From contig JAIPDI010000010.1 of NCBI GenBank assembly GCA_021737785.1, positions 1 to 64,000 on the forward strand: 64,000 bases of DNA, written 5' to 3'. Below, piece after piece: positions 1-7,780 of the stretch (positions within the stretch are counted from its first letter, which is position 1; each line of letters starts with the position of its first letter). The translations under genes were made by a program, and so were the position numbers. A model generated the notes under the pieces. That model saw only the letters and a program-made list of their open reading frames with translations. It made no database searches and was not told where the DNA came from. The stretch comes from Deltaproteobacteria bacterium. Lineage in GTDB: Bacteria > Desulfobacterota > DSM-4660 > Desulfatiglandales > Desulfatiglandaceae.

Positions 1-35
1 TGCGGCTTCGTCCTCTCAAATTTCTTCTTCGCCAT
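1..35 (-). CDS. tuf: Elongation factor Tu, N-terminal fragment cut by window edge
   Basis: Only the first eleven codons and two bases lie inside the window. They read MAKKKFERTKP, the usual start of bacterial EF-Tu, which delivers aminoacyl-tRNA to the ribosome. The ATG ends at 35 and is preceded on the minus strand by the strong Shine-Dalgarno GTAGGAGGAC (41-50). Four tRNA genes lie upstream on the same strand in the order Thr-Tyr-Gly-Thr, as in the E. coli tufB locus, which supports the call and suggests co-transcription from the promoter near 870-896. The GTP-binding motifs are outside the window, so the identification rests on the N-terminus and the context. Confidence 0.93.
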   Translation of the reverse strand, partial: MAKKKFERTKP

Positions 36-169
36 CTCGTGTCCTCCTACATCAATCAGCAGAAACAAACCGGTAAGCTTTCCCCAATACCATCCCCACA
101 ACACTCACCTTATGTCATCCCGAATACATGGGGCCTACCTGTTGCCTACTGCCCGTACGTTGATTTTGG

Positions 170-246
170 TGGAGCCCACGACCGGGATCGAACCGGTGAA
201 CCTCATCCTTACCAAGGATGCGCTCTACCTACTGAGCTACGTGGGC
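170..246 (-). tRNA. tRNA-Thr (GGT)
   Basis: The minus strand folds into a full cloverleaf: acceptor GCCCACG/CGTGGGC, anticodon stem CATCC/GGATG around TTGGTAA (anticodon GGT), T arm ACCGG-TTCGATC-CCGGT and an encoded CCA end. It is the last tRNA before tuf, about 120 bases upstream of the EF-Tu RBS. Confidence 0.97.
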
Positions 247-369
247 ACTCCATAAATCGTGCATCACCGAACTAATGACATTACTAATGACATTGTCCTC
301 TGAATGTCAAAGGGCAAATATCGTACGTATTTCAGAAATTAAAGGATTTAAATTAATCCTCTATGTAAA

Positions 370-446
370 TGGAGCGGGAAACGGGATTCGAACCCGCGAC
401 CCTCAGCTTGGAAGGCTGACGCTCTAGCCAACTGAGCTATTCCCGC
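370..446 (-). tRNA. tRNA-Gly (TCC)
   Basis: The minus strand gives acceptor GCGGGAA/TTCCCGC, anticodon stem TCAGC/GCTGA around CTTCCAA (anticodon TCC), a normal T arm with GGTTCGAATCC, and an encoded CCA. It is third in the four-tRNA cluster. A spacer of about 200 bases without visible features separates it from tRNA-Tyr. Confidence 0.97.
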
Positions 447-652
447 CCTGTATCAACCCAACGCTGCTCTCAACCGATAAACGGAAACCCTCTCCTTGAA
501 TTATCTCCAAAGAGCTGCAGCAAAATCCCACCGATATCCCCTTTTGCCCGATGTACCAAAAATGATCCGCTCTTTTTTACATCCCTTGTTCATTCTGCGG
601 GCAAATACAAACCACATTCAAGTGAAAAATATAAAAAAGTTAAGCTGGAAGC

Positions 653-737
<85 letters not shown>

Positions 738-764
738 AGTTCGAGGTCTTGATTGATCGTGTCT

Positions 765-840
765 TGGAGCCAGCGAAGGGAATCGAACCCCCGACCCACT
801 GATTACAAATCAGTTGCTCTGCCATCTGAGCTACGCTGGC
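765..840 (-). tRNA. tRNA-Thr (TGT)
   Basis: This is the first gene of the minus-strand tRNA-tuf cluster. Acceptor GCCAGCG/CGCTGGC, anticodon stem ACTGA/TCAGT around TTTGTAA (anticodon TGT), T arm GGGTTCGATTCCC and an encoded CCA. With tRNA-Thr(GGT) it frames Tyr and Gly exactly as thrU-tyrU-glyT-thrT does in E. coli. Confidence 0.97.
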
Positions 841-1376
841 ACCCTACCTGGCGATGCATAAATAGTCAATATAATTTTTTTTATATTCTATTTCAATGTC
901 TATACGAGTTCAAAAATGCCCTTTAGATGATGAAAAAATGATTTTTTCTTTGATATGCTTAGGAATACATCAAAATGCTTCCACATCGACCTGTTAACTG
1001 ATCTCAAGCGACAAATCATATGAGGGAACATACTTTGTGAAACTTCGCGGTTTAAGCGTTCCCTGTTCAAAGCATTGGGTATCATCTTTGCCTTTTCTTA
1101 TGGGGTGGGACCGGCTTTTAGAGTTGTTTTTTTGGTGCACATGTACGGCTTGCCGTCTGCTCTGCAGGGCCTGGTTTACGGCCAATATATCACATCGTAC
1201 AAAAATAAGGGCCACATAGTGGGTGTCAACTTCTATTTTCACAATCGCAGTAATAAATACTTGAAAAGCCCAAGTGTTTGTGTTAACTTTACCGCCATAT
1301 CGCCGGATGCATCGAATAAGCATTGGATATATCATACAATAATCAATAATGAAACAGGCAAAAGGAGGTATGGCGA
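841..1376. other. Intergenic region, divergent promoters only
   Basis: About 535 bases between the minus-strand tRNA cluster and the plus-strand small membrane protein. It holds the tRNA promoter (868-896). A weaker plus-strand candidate, TTGAAA (1261-1266) with TAACTT (1284-1289) at 17-base spacing, could serve the gene at 1377. The short open frames inside lack RBS sites and resemble nothing I know. Confidence 0.5.
868..896 (-). promoter_or_regulatory. Sigma-70 type promoter of the tRNA-tuf cluster
   Basis: On the minus strand a -35 box TTGAAA (891-896) and a -10 box TATATT (868-873) are separated by 17 bases. Transcription would start near 861, about 20 bases before the 5' end of tRNA-Thr(TGT). 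The AT-rich upstream tract fits a strong stable-RNA promoter. Spacing and position are good, but the assignment is by pattern only. Confidence 0.6.
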
Positions 1377-1664
1377 ATGGCAGCGTTAGGAGGAGGACTG
1401 GCAGCTCTTATATTGGGGATTATAGGTATCGTCCTGTGGTTCGGGTATTTTGTCAAGGCCCTGCAGGCCGGAGTTCCCATCATGTTGATCCTGGGAGGCG
1501 CCTTGGCCGTTTACTTAGGCTTTGAAGAGCTCAAAGACAAACGAAACACCCCGGAAACCTTTGATGACAGTGCGAGCACCCTCAAGAGCGAAGTTGAAAC
1601 CCTAAAAGACGAGATCAAGCAACTGAAGGAAGAGAAGAAGGAAAGCGAAAATAAAGACCTATAA
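1377..1664 (+). CDS. Small membrane protein with C-terminal coiled coil
   Basis: A 95-residue protein of unknown function. Residues 6-50 are two hydrophobic, glycine-rich segments separated by a short KALQAG turn, so it probably spans the membrane twice. Residues 52-95 are highly charged with regular heptads (SEVETLKDEIKQLKEEKKE), a clear coiled coil likely facing the cytoplasm. AGGAGGT lies seven bases before the ATG. It stands alone between the tRNA promoter region and a shared hairpin with ndk. I do not recognise a named family; phage-shock PspC/PspD-like or envelope-stress scaffold roles are only guesses from the architecture. Confidence 0.75.
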   Translation: MAALGGGLAALILGIIGIVLWFGYFVKALQAGVPIMLILGGALAVYLGFEELKDKRNTPETFDDSASTLKSEVETLKDEIKQLKEEKKESENKDL

Positions 1665-1722
1665 GCCCAGTCGAGGACAAAAATACACTCGCTGACCCGG
1701 TTTCCAGACAAATAAATCTGCA

Positions 1723-1773
1723 TTTCACCCTCCTTGGATATACCTGACGGAACGGCTCCAAGGACGGGTGAAA
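1723..1773. terminator. Bidirectional hairpin between convergent genes
   Basis: TTTCACCC-TCCTTGG (1723-1737) pairs with CCAAGGACGGGTGAAA (1758-1773), giving a long stem with one bulged base and a 20-base loop. It sits between the ends of the coiled-coil protein and ndk, which converge. The A/T ends could provide U-tracts in both directions. It is a plausible but unusual terminator because of the large loop. Confidence 0.5.
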
Positions 1774-1777
1774 TTCT

Positions 1778-2197
1778 TTACCTCCCGACTATCTCCAATG
1801 CATTGAAAAAATAGTTGATTTCATATTCAGCGGTTTCCACTGAATCGGAGCCGTGCACCACGTTTTTTTCGATGTCCGTAGCGAAATCCTTCCGGATGGT
1901 TCCCTCCTCAGCTTTCTTGTAATCGGTTGCACCCATGAGTTTTCGGTATCTGCGGATCCCTTCTTCCCCTTCCAGTATCATCACCACACACGGCCCTGAA
2001 GACATAAAATCCGTTACACTCTCAAAAAAGGGTTTTCCCTCGTGCACCTTGTAGAACCCCTTTGCTTCGATCTTGGTCATCCTGATCATCTTCATGGCCA
2101 CTATTTTTAGCCCTTCCCCTTCCAATCGGCTGATAACAGCCCCGATCACCCCCTTTGAAACCCCATCCGGTTTGATGATCGATAATGTTCTCTCCAT
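1778..2197 (-). CDS. ndk: Nucleoside diphosphate kinase
   Basis: Transfers the gamma phosphate of ATP to other NDPs through a phosphohistidine, balancing NTP pools in the cytosol. The protein begins MERTLSIIKPDGV, the family's usual start, and has the catalytic histidine in NVVHGSDSVE and the HEGKPFF loop. At 139 residues it has normal family length. An in-frame extension upstream (to 2290) has no family similarity, so I start at the second of two adjacent ATGs (2195-2197). GAGGAT and AGGAGG lie just upstream. It is a single gene sharing a hairpin terminator with its convergent neighbour. Confidence 0.95.
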   Translation of the reverse strand: MERTLSIIKPDGVSKGVIGAVISRLEGEGLKIVAMKMIRMTKIEAKGFYKVHEGKPFFESVTDFMSSGPCVVMILEGEEGIRRYRKLMGATDYKKAEEGTIRKDFATDIEKNVVHGSDSVETAEYEINYFFNALEIVGR

Positions 2198-2479
2198 CAT
2201 ATCCTCAATATCCTCCTCGCATAATTTGATTGACCCGGTCCTTTTGTTGTTGATATAGAGCACCATGTATAAAAGACAACTCGGCGGCATTAGTCAAGGG
2301 ATTTCAACCTGCGGACCCACTCAGATAGCCTTCTAACGTCCGTTTCACTCGAATCTGAAAATCCAAACGCCTGAATTTATTACTTGTGGCGTTTGATCCT
2401 GTCATTTAATGGAGTCAATAAACCAAAATCAACTCACGACGAATTGGACTCTGGTCAATTCGTCACTATTTGAAAGGAA

Positions 2480-3265
2480 ATGCACGGAATGAATACATCG
2501 CACCCCATAGACACCCAGGACAAAAGGGAAAGGATGGATGCGGAACACATCTTTTGCTTCGACTGCGGCTCCCATGTCCCCTGCTTTACCGAATGCTGTC
2601 AGGATATTACAATTTTGCTGACGCCCTACGACGTCCTGAGGCTCAAAAATGCGCTTGAGATCCCCTCGGAGGTGTTTCTCGATACGCATACGCTCATTAT
2701 TCCCAAGAAAAAGCGCCTGATTCCCATGATTGTTCTCAAGATGAATGAAACAGACAAACGATGCCCTTTTGTCACAAAGAATGGGTGTTCTGTCTATGGG
2801 GACAGACCCTGGCCGTGCCGGATGTATCCGTTGGATATGAACGATGACGGCACGTTCAGCCGGATACAGGATGCCTCCAGGTGCAAAGGTCTTAATGAAA
2901 CCAAGACCCACCGGATTTCAAACTGGCTGGTCGAGCAGGGAGTTCCGATGTACGACGAAATGAACCAGCTATTCTCGGAGATTACCACCCCCCTGCAGGC
3001 CCAGGAACTGGATATCGATAACCCCAAGATCTATCAAATGACCTTCATGGCCTTGTACAACCTGGATATTTTTAGAAAATTTGTCTTCGAGAGTTCATTT
3101 ATGGATAGGTTTGAACTAGATCCTCTCATGATCGAAAAACTAAAACGAAGTGATCTGGAACTTCTTAAATTCTCCTTTGACTGGATTAAATTCGGCCTTT
3201 TTGGTCAAAAAACTCTGCAAGTCAAGGAGAGCGCCATGCCCAAGACGGGTCCGTCCAATGACTAG
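2480..3265 (+). CDS. YkgJ-family cysteine-cluster protein (copy 1)
   Basis: A 261-residue protein of the YkgJ-type (zinc or iron chelator) family. Cysteines occur in family order: CFDCG near residue 26, CFTECC near 35, then CPFVTKNGCSVYGDRP and PCRMYPL near 95-115. These are proposed metal or Fe-S ligands; the biochemical role is unknown. The C-terminal third is rich in aromatics and shared with the next gene. AAAGGA lies five bases before the ATG; a second Met three residues later is an alternative start. The stop overlaps the start of copy 2, so the two are translationally coupled. Confidence 0.85.
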   Translation: MHGMNTSHPIDTQDKRERMDAEHIFCFDCGSHVPCFTECCQDITILLTPYDVLRLKNALEIPSEVFLDTHTLIIPKKKRLIPMIVLKMNETDKRCPFVTKNGCSVYGDRPWPCRMYPLDMNDDGTFSRIQDASRCKGLNETKTHRISNWLVEQGVPMYDEMNQLFSEITTPLQAQELDIDNPKIYQMTFMALYNLDIFRKFVFESSFMDRFELDPLMIEKLKRSDLELLKFSFDWIKFGLFGQKTLQVKESAMPKTGPSND

Positions 3266-4016
3266 CCGTCAGGAACAGGCTGAATTCAGACCTCTGACAG
3301 AAGCGCACTTCCACTTTTCCTGCCACAAGGGGGTGTCGTGTTTTACCGAGTGCTGCGCCAGACTCCGCCTCATCTTGAATCCGTATGACATCGTCCGAAT
3401 GAAGCAGCGGCTGAAACTGTCATCAGATCAGTTCTTAAGCGATTACACGGAAACCGTCATCGACCGGCACCACCGTTTTCCTTTGGTCAAATTAAAGATG
3501 AACCCCGACCCTAAAGGCGCCTGCCCATTTGTGACCGAGGAGGGGTGTACCATCTATCAAGACCGCCCGGAGGCCTGTCGCCTCTATCCCATAGGGAGGG
3601 CCTCGGCCATGCCCGACGGGGCCAGTGGGGTCCACGAGAAATTTTTCGTGGTGGCCGAATCCCACTGCCAGGGCTTCAGGGAGAAGAAGGTCTGGACCCT
3701 GGAGGAATGGATGGACCATGAGGGGGTGAGAGAATACGCTGAGATGAATGATCCCTGGCGCGGCATCATGACATCAGCCAGAAGTCTCGGACCCGAGGCC
3801 CATCTCCCGCAGAAGCATCAGATGTTTTTCATGGCCTCCTATAACCTGGATAAGTTCAGGAATTTCATCTTCAAAAGCAGGTTCCTGGAACGTTTTCAGA
3901 TCGATTCGGGCCTGAAGGCGCAACTCGGAAGAGATGATGTGACCTTGATGCGGTTTGGGTTTGACTGGCTTCGATTCAGTCTTTTTGGAGAAAAAACCAT
4001 CACGATGAAGAATTAA
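3258..4016 (+). CDS. YkgJ-family cysteine-cluster protein (copy 2)
   Basis: A 252-residue paralogue of the upstream gene with the same order of motifs: CHKGVSCFTECC, CPFVTEEGCTIYQDRP, ACRLYPIG, and a similar C-terminal end (SFDWIKFGLFG upstream, GFDWLRFSLFG here). The ATG at 3258 lies inside the last codons of copy 1 (8-base overlap). An in-frame extension back to 3150 merely reads copy 1 in another frame and is rejected. Conservation of both copies side by side suggests a hetero-oligomer or two related substrates, but the function is not known. A strong hairpin follows at 4066-4107. Confidence 0.85.
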   Translation: MTSRQEQAEFRPLTEAHFHFSCHKGVSCFTECCARLRLILNPYDIVRMKQRLKLSSDQFLSDYTETVIDRHHRFPLVKLKMNPDPKGACPFVTEEGCTIYQDRPEACRLYPIGRASAMPDGASGVHEKFFVVAESHCQGFREKKVWTLEEWMDHEGVREYAEMNDPWRGIMTSARSLGPEAHLPQKHQMFFMASYNLDKFRNFIFKSRFLERFQIDSGLKAQLGRDDVTLMRFGFDWLRFSLFGEKTITMKN

Positions 4017-4065
4017 AGAACATAAAGAACATCAGGATGTTCCATGGCGTCTTTTTCTGATATCC

Positions 4066-4107
4066 GACAAAAGATTGTGCAGCCACCCGGCCGCACAATC
4101 TTTTGTC
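4066..4107. terminator. Perfect 15-bp hairpin between convergent genes
   Basis: GACAAAAGATTGTGC (4066-4080) and GCACAATCTTTTGTC (4093-4107) are perfect inverted repeats with a 12-base loop. AAAA and TTTT lie inside the stem, so it can act as a terminator in both directions, for the YkgJ pair (plus) and the GcvH-like gene (minus). Confidence 0.7.
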
Positions 4108-4170
4108 ATCCTCCACAGGGAAAGGGAAGCAGGGGGAACCACCTTAAGGCGGCTTGCAGCAGCGGCCTGA

Positions 4171-5100
4171 TCATGTCCTGAGAAAAGCCTTGAGAAGTCT
4201 GGCACGGTCTTCTTCTTTCAACTCTGAAAAGATGTCGGTTACCGACTCGCCGCCGTCCGCAACGATCCTCAGATCTTCATTGGCCATGGCGAAGAGCTTA
4301 TCCTTTTCCTCATTGAGAAAGCGCCGAGCTTCTTCCCCGTAATAGAGTCCTTTCAGATTTTTTCGAAGCTTCGTCGGTTCAACAATGAACACCCAGGCAT
4401 CCTGATAAGGAGACTCGTTGATTAGTTCCGGGTGATCCAGGAGCCTATGGTTTACGTGTGACACAATGCCGTCCACAGGAGAAAGGACATGCGCCGTCTC
4501 ATTGCTGCATCTCACTTTAAACCCGACCTCGCCCTGCGCCACCTCACGTCCCACCTCCGGGATTTCGATGTTGTTGAGACGTCCCATGAGCTTCTGGGCG
4601 AAATCGTCCAGCCCCACCCTGATACGGCCTCCGTATTCCGGTCTGGCCCAGGTGTGCCCCTCATGGTAGTAGGCGTCTTCCGCCAGATCAAACCCCGCCG
4701 CTTCACTCTGAGTCGTTACAGGAAGGGGTTCTGCCTGCAACCGTTCCTGCATCATCTGGTCGAATGAACAATTGCCGCACTCATATGCATTGGGGCATAT
4801 CTTGCGGCCGATTTCACCGGTAATCATATATCGACACTTGCGCTGGGATGCAGGGAGTTGCATCATGGTTTCCACCCAGGTCCGGGTGATTTTGTCGGGA
4901 GACATCTCGAGGCTGGATAGCTGCGCCGCCTCTTTTTGCCGGGCGACCTTAAGCTGCATGCCCTGGTCGTAGACACACGTGGAACAATCATAATTGTTGT
5001 CGCAGAGCTTGTACGAAACGACCCCCGCCTCCATCCAGATACATTTCTTCTTTCCCGGCGGCACGATCTTCATGGATTCTCTTCCTGCCTTTGCTTCCAT
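4171..5100 (-). CDS. GcvH-like domain protein with two N-terminal Cys motifs, no lipoyl lysine
   Basis: A 309-residue protein. Residues 20-50 and 89-118 are two copies of a cysteine motif (C-x13-C-x5-C-x2-C followed by xxDQxMQ): CIWMEAG..KLCDNNYDCSTC and CRYMITG..KICPNAYECGNC. Residues 140-260 align without gaps to glycine-cleavage H protein (HTWARPEYGGRIRVGLDDFA, SPVDGIVSHVN, PELINESPY). In H protein the lipoylated lysine sits in ESVKA; here the matching stretch is RCSNE, so the lysine is replaced by Asn200. It therefore cannot carry lipoate at the normal site. I start at 5100 because GAGGAGGAAGAAA lies directly upstream; an ATG at 5136 lacks an RBS. No glycine-cleavage genes are nearby. A sensory or adaptor role is inference. 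Confidence 0.8.
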   Translation of the reverse strand: MEAKAGRESMKIVPPGKKKCIWMEAGVVSYKLCDNNYDCSTCVYDQGMQLKVARQKEAAQLSSLEMSPDKITRTWVETMMQLPASQRKCRYMITGEIGRKICPNAYECGNCSFDQMMQERLQAEPLPVTTQSEAAGFDLAEDAYYHEGHTWARPEYGGRIRVGLDDFAQKLMGRLNNIEIPEVGREVAQGEVGFKVRCSNETAHVLSPVDGIVSHVNHRLLDHPELINESPYQDAWVFIVEPTKLRKNLKGLYYGEEARRFLNEEKDKLFAMANEDLRIVADGGESVTDIFSELKEEDRARLLKAFLRT

Positions 5101-5666
5101 TTTCTTCCTCCTCGCTAAAAAGCCTCTTGTTTTCATGCATTGTTACCAGAAGAATAAGCAATGATGGTGCCAACGGCCCCTTTTTTTCTCCAGGCACTCA
5201 TTTAACTGTTTGGTTTTAAAGTAAATAAAAGAAAATCATTAGAGGAAGCGACCCCTTTTTTGCTTGACCTTAATATGTCAATATTCTCGGCACCGATTTC
5301 TTGAGACAATCAACTTCCTAGGTAAGCATTAGATAAATAGGGATTTTTCTGTAGTGCCGAAAAGTGCGGCATGCTGCCTACTAATTCGACGCCTTTTATT
5401 ATGTCCGGGGGGTGAAACCTAAACAGTGCCTGAATCACGCCTTGGCGTGATTCAGGCACTATTGAAGATTGAAGAATTGAATATTGAAAATTGATGGAAT
5501 AAATTTAAGCTTAACAAACCGGATTCTCACATTTGACTGTTTCTTGATTCCCGGGTTTCCGTTCAGACACTAAATAAAGCCCTGAGACGCTCGAATACCG
5601 GTGGGAAAAGATGGATATTACCCCACCCCCCAAAAAAAATGGGTTCCGAACTATCGAAATCAGCAG
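5101..5666. other. Intergenic region containing a dispersed repeat
   Basis: About 565 bases between the archaemetzincin stop and the GcvH-like start, both on the minus strand. The central part (5425-5571) is the dispersed repeat described separately. The remainder is AT-rich with no supported gene. Confidence 0.6.
5425..5571 (+). repeat. Dispersed MITE-like repeat, copy 1
   Basis: A 147-base element that recurs in inverted orientation at 45347-45489. It begins with a perfect hairpin AGTGCCTGAATCACGCC-TT-GGCGTGATTCAGGCACT (5425-5460), continues with an ATTGAAGATTGAA-rich stretch and the shared blocks AATTGATGGAA, TTTCTTGATT and GGGTTTCCGTTC, and ends with TTCAGACACT. The first and last ten bases are inverted repeats with one mismatch (AGTGCCTGAA against AGTGTCTGAA). 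No open frame is present, so any movement would need a transposase in trans. No clear target-site duplication is visible. Confidence 0.75.
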
Positions 5667-6227
5667 TTACCGCCGGGGGGAGGAAAGACATGATTCCACA
5701 CGCCAGGTGAACAACTCCGAACAGGCGGGGCAGAAGTCCATCCGCTTCATATCGGTATCTTCGATCCGGACGGAAGAATACATGACGCAGCGGCGGTTTC
5801 TGCAGTGGGTCAAACCGAGGCAATGCCCCAGTTCATGCAAGGCCGTTTTTATCAGCCGTTTCTCCAATAGTTCCTGGTCGGGGGGTCGATCATAGAATTC
5901 GGGGCGAAGCCGATACATCGAAATGATCGAACATCGCCCTTCCATTTCTGCCAATCCAAAGACATACTTGAGGATGGGAACAAACAGATCCTCACAGGTA
6001 ACCCCCATAAATCCCAAGACTTCCTCAGGACAACATCTGATAAGACGTTTCAAAATGGTTGCTGAATTGTATTGGCATCTCCTTTCCTCATAGGCATATC
6101 CAGGTCTGTCCATTTTCGGGGATACCCTGCACATGACGTTGCACCGGATCTCAATATGCTTTGCGATACGTTCAAGCATTCCCGGATCCACAGCACCGAT
6201 CGGGCAGATGATAACGCGTTTGGCCAA
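5667..6227 (-). CDS. amzA: Archaemetzincin-type zinc metallopeptidase
   Basis: A 186-residue predicted soluble metalloprotease. The signature HELGHCLGLTHC with CVM following gives the HExxHxxGxxH zinc site and the extra cysteines typical of archaemetzincins; CPAC further on completes the second, structural zinc site. Family members act as aminopeptidases; the natural substrate is unknown. The start is a TTG (6225-6227) five bases after the stop of the sigma-54 activator, with AAAAGGGG upstream; the product then begins MAKRVIICPIG, matching the family's N-terminus. It is the last gene of a three-gene minus-strand operon with two regulatory genes, so its expression is probably tied to that system. 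Confidence 0.9.
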   Translation of the reverse strand: MAKRVIICPIGAVDPGMLERIAKHIEIRCNVMCRVSPKMDRPGYAYEERRCQYNSATILKRLIRCCPEEVLGFMGVTCEDLFVPILKYVFGLAEMEGRCSIISMYRLRPEFYDRPPDQELLEKRLIKTALHELGHCLGLTHCRNRRCVMYSSVRIEDTDMKRMDFCPACSELFTWRVESCLSSPRR

Positions 6228-6232
6228 ACGAT

Positions 6233-7582
6233 TTACGAATCCCCTTTTCTGATCTCATATTTTTCGAGTTTGTTATAGAGGGTCTGCCGGTCGATATCCA
6301 GGTCGCGGGCCGCCTGGCTGATATTCCATCCGGCGGCCTCAAGCACCCTCTCGATATGCATTTTCTCCATTTTTTTTAATGACTTAGGAAATGTTTCCAG
6401 TCCCGTCTTCCCCCGTGAAAACGGAAGATCGTCCGCCGATATCTCTTTGCCCTGACCGATCACCAGGGCCCGTTCTATGATATTTTCCAACTCTCTCACG
6501 TTTCCGGGCCAGTCATATGCCATCAACTGCTTCAACGCGGAAGCCTCCACCTTTGCCTCTTCACGATTCATCTCCAGGCAGTATTTTCGAACAAAAGCAT
6601 CGGTTAAAAGGGGAATGTCGTCCCTGCGCGCTCTCAGGGGAGGGACCTCGATATGAATAACATTTAGACGATAATAGAGATCCTCCCGGAACCGCTTTTC
6701 CTGAATAGCCTTTGCCAGATCACGGTTGGTGGCTGCAATGATGCGGACATCCACCTCCATCACCTTCTCACTGCCCAGGCGCTGCACCTCCTTCTGCTGC
6801 AGCACTCTCAGGAGATTCACCTGGGTCTTGAGGCTCACATCACCGATCTCATCCAGAAAAAGAGTCCCCCTGTGAGCCATCTCAAAACGCCCTTTTTTCG
6901 TGTGTTCGGCCCCAGTGAATGCACCCTTTTCATAACCGAAAAGTTCGCTTTCCAGCAGAGAGTCCGGGAGCGCGCCACAACTTACGGCGATGAACGGCAT
7001 GAAACAGCGATGGCTGTTCCCATGGATCGCCCTGGCGATCAGTTCTTTCCCCGTGCCGCTCTCCCCGGTGATAAGGACAGTCGAATCCGTGGGCGCGACC
7101 CGGGCAATCAGGGCGAAGACCTCCTGCATGGCATCGCTTTTACCGATGATTTCATCAAACTGATAGGACTCCTCCAGCTTTTTTCGCAGCAGGATGTTCT
7201 CCAGAACCAATTCCTTATGGGCAAGAATTTTTTTGATCTGCACCTCCACTTCATCAGGATCAAAGGGCTTCACCAGATAATCAAATGCCCCTTCTTTCAT
7301 GGCCTGGACCGCTGTTTCCACGGTGGCATAGGCGGTCATCATGAGGACCTCCGCATCGGGTCTCACCTCCTTCAGTTTCTGGAGGGTCTTGAGCCCGTCC
7401 ATGCCGGGCATCTTCAGATCCAGCAGTATCACTTCCCAGGGTTCTTTCCGAGCCATGTCGATCGCCTCCTGCCCGCTTGCGGCCAGACCGACCCGGTACC
7501 CATCCTCCTTGAGCCAGTCATTGAGGCTTTCCCGCATGGGCCGTTCATCGTCCACCACGAGGATACGGGGCATTTTGGACAT
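6233..7582 (-). CDS. Sigma-54-dependent response regulator (NtrC family)
   Basis: A 449-residue transcriptional activator. Receiver domain at residues 4-118 with the phospho-acceptor Asp in LLDLKMPGMDG and the conserved Lys in YLVKPF. AAA+ sigma-54 interaction domain at about 140-370 with GESGTGKE (Walker A), the ESELFGYEKGAFTGAE loop that contacts sigma-54, and LFLDEIGD (Walker B). C-terminal Fis-type helix-turn-helix (NISQAARDLDIDRQTLYNKL). GGAGGAGGAGACT precedes the ATG at 7582; the longer frame to 7624 is rejected for that reason. It lies downstream of the receiver-kinase hybrid and is probably its phosphorylation partner. No clear -24/-12 site is visible ahead of the divergent Hdr operon. 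Confidence 0.95.
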   Translation of the reverse strand: MSKMPRILVVDDERPMRESLNDWLKEDGYRVGLAASGQEAIDMARKEPWEVILLDLKMPGMDGLKTLQKLKEVRPDAEVLMMTAYATVETAVQAMKEGAFDYLVKPFDPDEVEVQIKKILAHKELVLENILLRKKLEESYQFDEIIGKSDAMQEVFALIARVAPTDSTVLITGESGTGKELIARAIHGNSHRCFMPFIAVSCGALPDSLLESELFGYEKGAFTGAEHTKKGRFEMAHRGTLFLDEIGDVSLKTQVNLLRVLQQKEVQRLGSEKVMEVDVRIIAATNRDLAKAIQEKRFREDLYYRLNVIHIEVPPLRARRDDIPLLTDAFVRKYCLEMNREEAKVEASALKQLMAYDWPGNVRELENIIERALVIGQGKEISADDLPFSRGKTGLETFPKSLKKMEKMHIERVLEAAGWNISQAARDLDIDRQTLYNKLEKYEIRKGDS

Positions 7583-7780
7583 AGTCTCCTCCTCCATTTC
7601 AATCCCGAACCGGACTGTCGGCAAAACCGTACATCTGGCCCGGGTTGAGGGATTGCGGTTGTCTATCGTTGGTTACTTCTCAGAGGATCAGGCGTTTATC
7701 CACGATGGGGAAACCTCTTTCCCTATGAAAGGGGCAATCCCTTTCAAGGATCAGCCATTCACCTTGGGTGAAGGCCTGCC

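Noticed and set aside
841-872. TTGACT/TAGGGT pair directly before tRNA-Thr(TGT)
   Set aside because: It would start transcription inside the tRNA; the TTGAAA/TATATT pair further upstream is better placed.
1075-1389. Plus-strand frame of 104 codons upstream of the small membrane protein
   Set aside because: No RBS, no recognisable motif, and it overlaps the well-placed RBS and start at 1377.
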